NCBI RefSeq assembly: GCF_964355755.1
Contig: NC_092678.1
Location: 5,304,922-5,368,921, forward strand
Length of the DNA stretch: 64,000 nt
Source: Antedon mediterranea
Lineage: Eukaryota > Echinodermata > Crinoidea > Comatulida > Antedonidae
Direction: 5' to 3'
The position numbers and the translations under genes were made by a program. The notes beneath the pieces are model-generated. The model was not told the origin of the DNA. It saw only the letters and a list, made by a program, of their open reading frames with translations, and made no database searches. Of the stretch, positions 61,463 to 64,000 are shown piece by piece. Position 1 is the stretch's first letter. Every line of letters starts with the position of its first letter.

Positions 61463-62806
61463 GGTGTATAGATTAATCTACAAAACAAAAATATAAAGGT
61501 AAAGGTAAAGGTAAAGGTATTCATATTTGTCCTCAAGCTTAACTGGAAACTGAGGAAATTCGGATTAGGCCCTCACATAAATTATTCATTTGAAATTTGG
61601 GTGGGGCACGTATCTTGGGCGCGTTGGTTCCATTCTTCATTTTTTTGCTGTCGACCTCTTTCCTGTTATTTAACTTCTCCTGGTGAAAAGATCATAACAA
61701 CATTGCATACTACAGATATGTCGATAATTTCTTCAAAAGAAAATAAGATTTAAATAGACAAAATAAAGAAAAACATAATTAAAAACTATTGAATTGAGTT
61801 GATTTTTGTTTTGATAGCAATGTTTTCTATACTAGGCCAATACCATTGTCAATATTGCGCGGTACTCAGATGGGAAGATCACTAAACTTATTTCCTAATT
61901 AATTATTCATGATAAGAAAATAATTCCTAAAAACGATCTCGGTGTAATTGCTAAAGTATATCTTTAATTCACTATTCCAGAACAACTTTGATGACTTGCT
62001 TTTTGATGTAAGCCGTATATACGAAGGATACAAATTGAACGAGCTAAGACTTCTACTGAATAAGCGCTGTGATGGAGCGACGTTAGCTGAAAAACGCAAC
62101 GGAGCACTGAATTGGTTTCGTGAACTCGAAGCCAAAGGTTATATTTCTAAGGAACCTACAGATGTAGAAATTCTGTTGTCGTTGCTAACGAAACAGAAGT
62201 GACTGACGCCGTATCCTTAATAGACGATTATATAAAAAAACATCCAAACAAGAAGGAAAACGTTACGAAGGGCCTACCAATCACACCATTTCGGAAAAGA
62301 CTTCTAAAAGCTGCAAAAGCAAACCAGAGGGATGTACAACTTATGTCTCCTGCCTACAAGAAGCTCCAAAATATAAAATTTGACAATATTTTTGATTTCA
62401 TTTTTAAACTTGAGCAAGGTTGTGAACTGGAGGAGGAGAACCCAGACACAATAACAAAGTTTGCAAAATGTCTGTCAGAAAATGCTTCAAAAATACTTCT
62501 CGGTAAATATTATTTAATGACAAGTAAGAGAACAATAATACAAAAATAGAGTAATAAAAACTTATGGCATTTAGGTATGGAATTGAAATTGATATAGAGA
62601 GTTGGCATAACCAGAATGAACAACAAGTAGAATTGGATACTGAAAAGAACCGGTAGCTATATTACCCAATACTGAAATTAGAAAAATCATTTCCTTGTTA
62701 TTTTGTGATAATTATAATTCATATGATTAATTCAATAGAATAACCATAATATCGTGGGATTGCATTATTATAGGAATCTTTTTAAAAAACAAGGCCAACA
62801 GCCATT

Positions 62807-62905
62807 AAGTCGCGTGCTAGAATGCATAGTGATACCGGACCGACAGACAGACCGACCGACCGACCGACATAGTAAACTATAGAGTCGCGTCCACGCGACT
62901 AAAAA
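62807..62905. mobile_element. Small inverted-repeat element with GACC/CCGA tract
   Basis: AGTCGCGTGC on the left and GCGACT on the right enclose a CCGACAGACAGACCGACCGA simple repeat. A related element is at 56173-56255 in copy A's intron 6. Located in intron 2 of copy B, where copy A has none. Confidence 0.65.
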
Positions 62906-63236
62906 CATGCATTTGATGCAAGTGTATACAATAGTTAAACTTATTGATTCAGGTACATCGGAGCCAGCTACATCGCAGTCAGGTACATCGCAGTCGGGTA
63001 CATCGCAGCCAGGTAGGCCTACGTCTACGGAATCTCCAAATACTACTAGAGACAGAGGCGTAGAAGGTAAAAATAAAAAGTGTCAAATTACCTTGAATTA
63101 CCTTCAAATGTTTTACACAATAATTGCCTTTTAAAATAATTTCTTCAAACTTTCATATTGCTGTAATTTCTTTATTTACTTAAATAAATTAATTTTATTT
63201 AAAAAAATTAATTCTCTTCTCCGTCTCAGAACGTAC

Positions 63237-63461
63237 GTGGCGGAGAAGAAGGTAACATTCGAATACTACTATAGTTTTCAGTCAATAATCCAACCTGCTC
63301 TTATCGGGTCCTTAATATTTATCAGACAATCTTTCTTTAACAAGTTCAAGCGAATTTATTTATATAAACGCTACCTGAAACAATTACCAACAATAATACA
63401 TGGAATAGTTGACCATTGCTTCAATCTTATCGATAATGTGGAAAACAAGGAGATCATTTGA
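63237..63461 (+). other. Open segment of unknown nature in DED gene B intron
   Basis: 75 codons beginning GTG (VAEKKVTFEYYYSF), rich in Ile, Phe and Lys, preceded by a pyrimidine-rich CCGTCTCAG acceptor-like site at 63220-63229. It has no counterpart in copy A. It could be a fragment of an inserted element or an extra exon, but no family is recognised and no donor clearly fits. Confidence 0.25.
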
Positions 63462-64000
63462 AAACTATGATCTTGATAATATTAAAAACGTCATTCCTAT
63501 TAGGCCTACTGTAATTTTATTGTGATTTATTTAGGCCCCAATTAGTTCAATTAAATTATTCGAAATAATTAATTCAGCCTCAGAATATCTAGTGATTTCT
63601 TCAGTATTACACAATCGTCTGATTTTTTCAAAATTACTTTCTTTAAGACAGTGTATATAATTACACCCTCACCATTAAAATAAATTTCATTTGTCATTTC
63701 AGATGAGCCTGATAACGCAGCTGTTGCCACAAGTACTACACCTATGGTAATACACGATAGGTATAACTAACATAGCATTATGCTATAGTAAACAATTATT
63801 AGGGTAATCCCACACAACTAAACCGTTATATGTTACTTATGTTGCACTTATTTACAGGAGGTTATACAAATTATTATATTAATTAAATAAATCATTATTT
63901 AGGGGGAGACCTACAATACGCGCTATGGTTTGTAAAACCTAAGTTGTCCGAAAGTGAAATTACTACATAGTATTTTCATATCCAGTTGAGCCATATAATA

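Larger units (their letters stand above)
61399..63760 (+). pseudogene. Membrane-anchored tandem DED gene, copy B, frameshifted and incomplete in window
   Basis: Exons matching copy A: 61399-61410 (MSAS), 61981-62502 (DEDs: NNFDDLLFDVSRIYEG ... AKCLSENASKILLG), 62953-63066 (GTSEP, ATSQS, GTSQS, GTSQP, then TSTESPNTTRDRG) and 63703-63760 (DEPDNAAVATSTTPMVIHD). The big exon is 522 bp where copy A has 523, and the frame shifts at about 62178: upstream reads to a TGA at about 62200, downstream continues in another frame from VANETEVTDAV. The shift makes the exon phase incompatible with the next acceptor, so it is either a pseudogene or a one-base sequence error. The separate exon 4 of copy A seems fused or lost. 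The membrane exons would lie beyond 64000. Confidence 0.7.

Overview
This window is AT-rich animal nuclear DNA. It has spliced genes with GT-AG introns, dense short inverted-repeat transposons, LINE fragments and minisatellites, and no bacterial features. The palindrome TAGGCCTA is common. The gene set (HDAC6-like, EMC3, DED-domain proteins, an amidated-peptide precursor) suggests an invertebrate deuterostome such as an echinoderm; this is inference, and the species is not determined.

Layout. (1) 125-20000, minus strand: an HDAC6-type deacetylase whose 3' end runs off the window. 29 coding exons join in frame (755 codons) and cover catalytic domain 1 complete and most of domain 2. Its introns hold a pyrimidine tract of about 830 bp, MITEs, two minisatellites that touch splice donors, and, in the 5'UTR intron, a large palindrome carrying a hammerhead ribozyme motif in each arm. 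(2) 20050-23690: intergenic, with TTA-flanked MITEs. (3) 23692-35525, minus: a four-exon gene for a 107-residue secreted precursor with a CX3C-X9-CX3C peptide followed by a GKR amidation/cleavage site. (4) 35530-46027: intergenic, full of short inverted repeats with CCAAT motifs, plus another hammerhead-like motif near 43000. (5) 46028-51256, minus: EMC3, seven exons, 257 residues, with a 5'-truncated LINE in intron 1 that is itself interrupted by a MITE. (6) 52932-59479, plus: a seven-exon gene for a predicted 441-residue protein with two death-effector-type domains, a PGTSQ pentapeptide linker and three C-terminal transmembrane segments. (7) 61399-63760, plus: a tandem copy of gene 6 with a frameshift, cut by the window end.

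How it fits together. HDAC6 (cytoplasmic deacetylase), the peptide precursor (secretory pathway) and EMC3 (ER membrane insertase) are unrelated neighbours. EMC3 and the first DED gene are head to head, about 1.7 kb apart. The DED/transmembrane pair is the best candidate for an undescribed system: a locally duplicated, membrane-anchored death-fold adaptor family with a length-variable linker. The most striking non-coding finding is the paired hammerhead motif. The most striking gene-structure findings are the mirrored exon pattern of the two HDAC6 domains and a possible mutually exclusive exon pair in domain 2.

All exon coordinates were read by eye from splice sites, reading phase and protein similarity. 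Individual boundaries may be off by a base.
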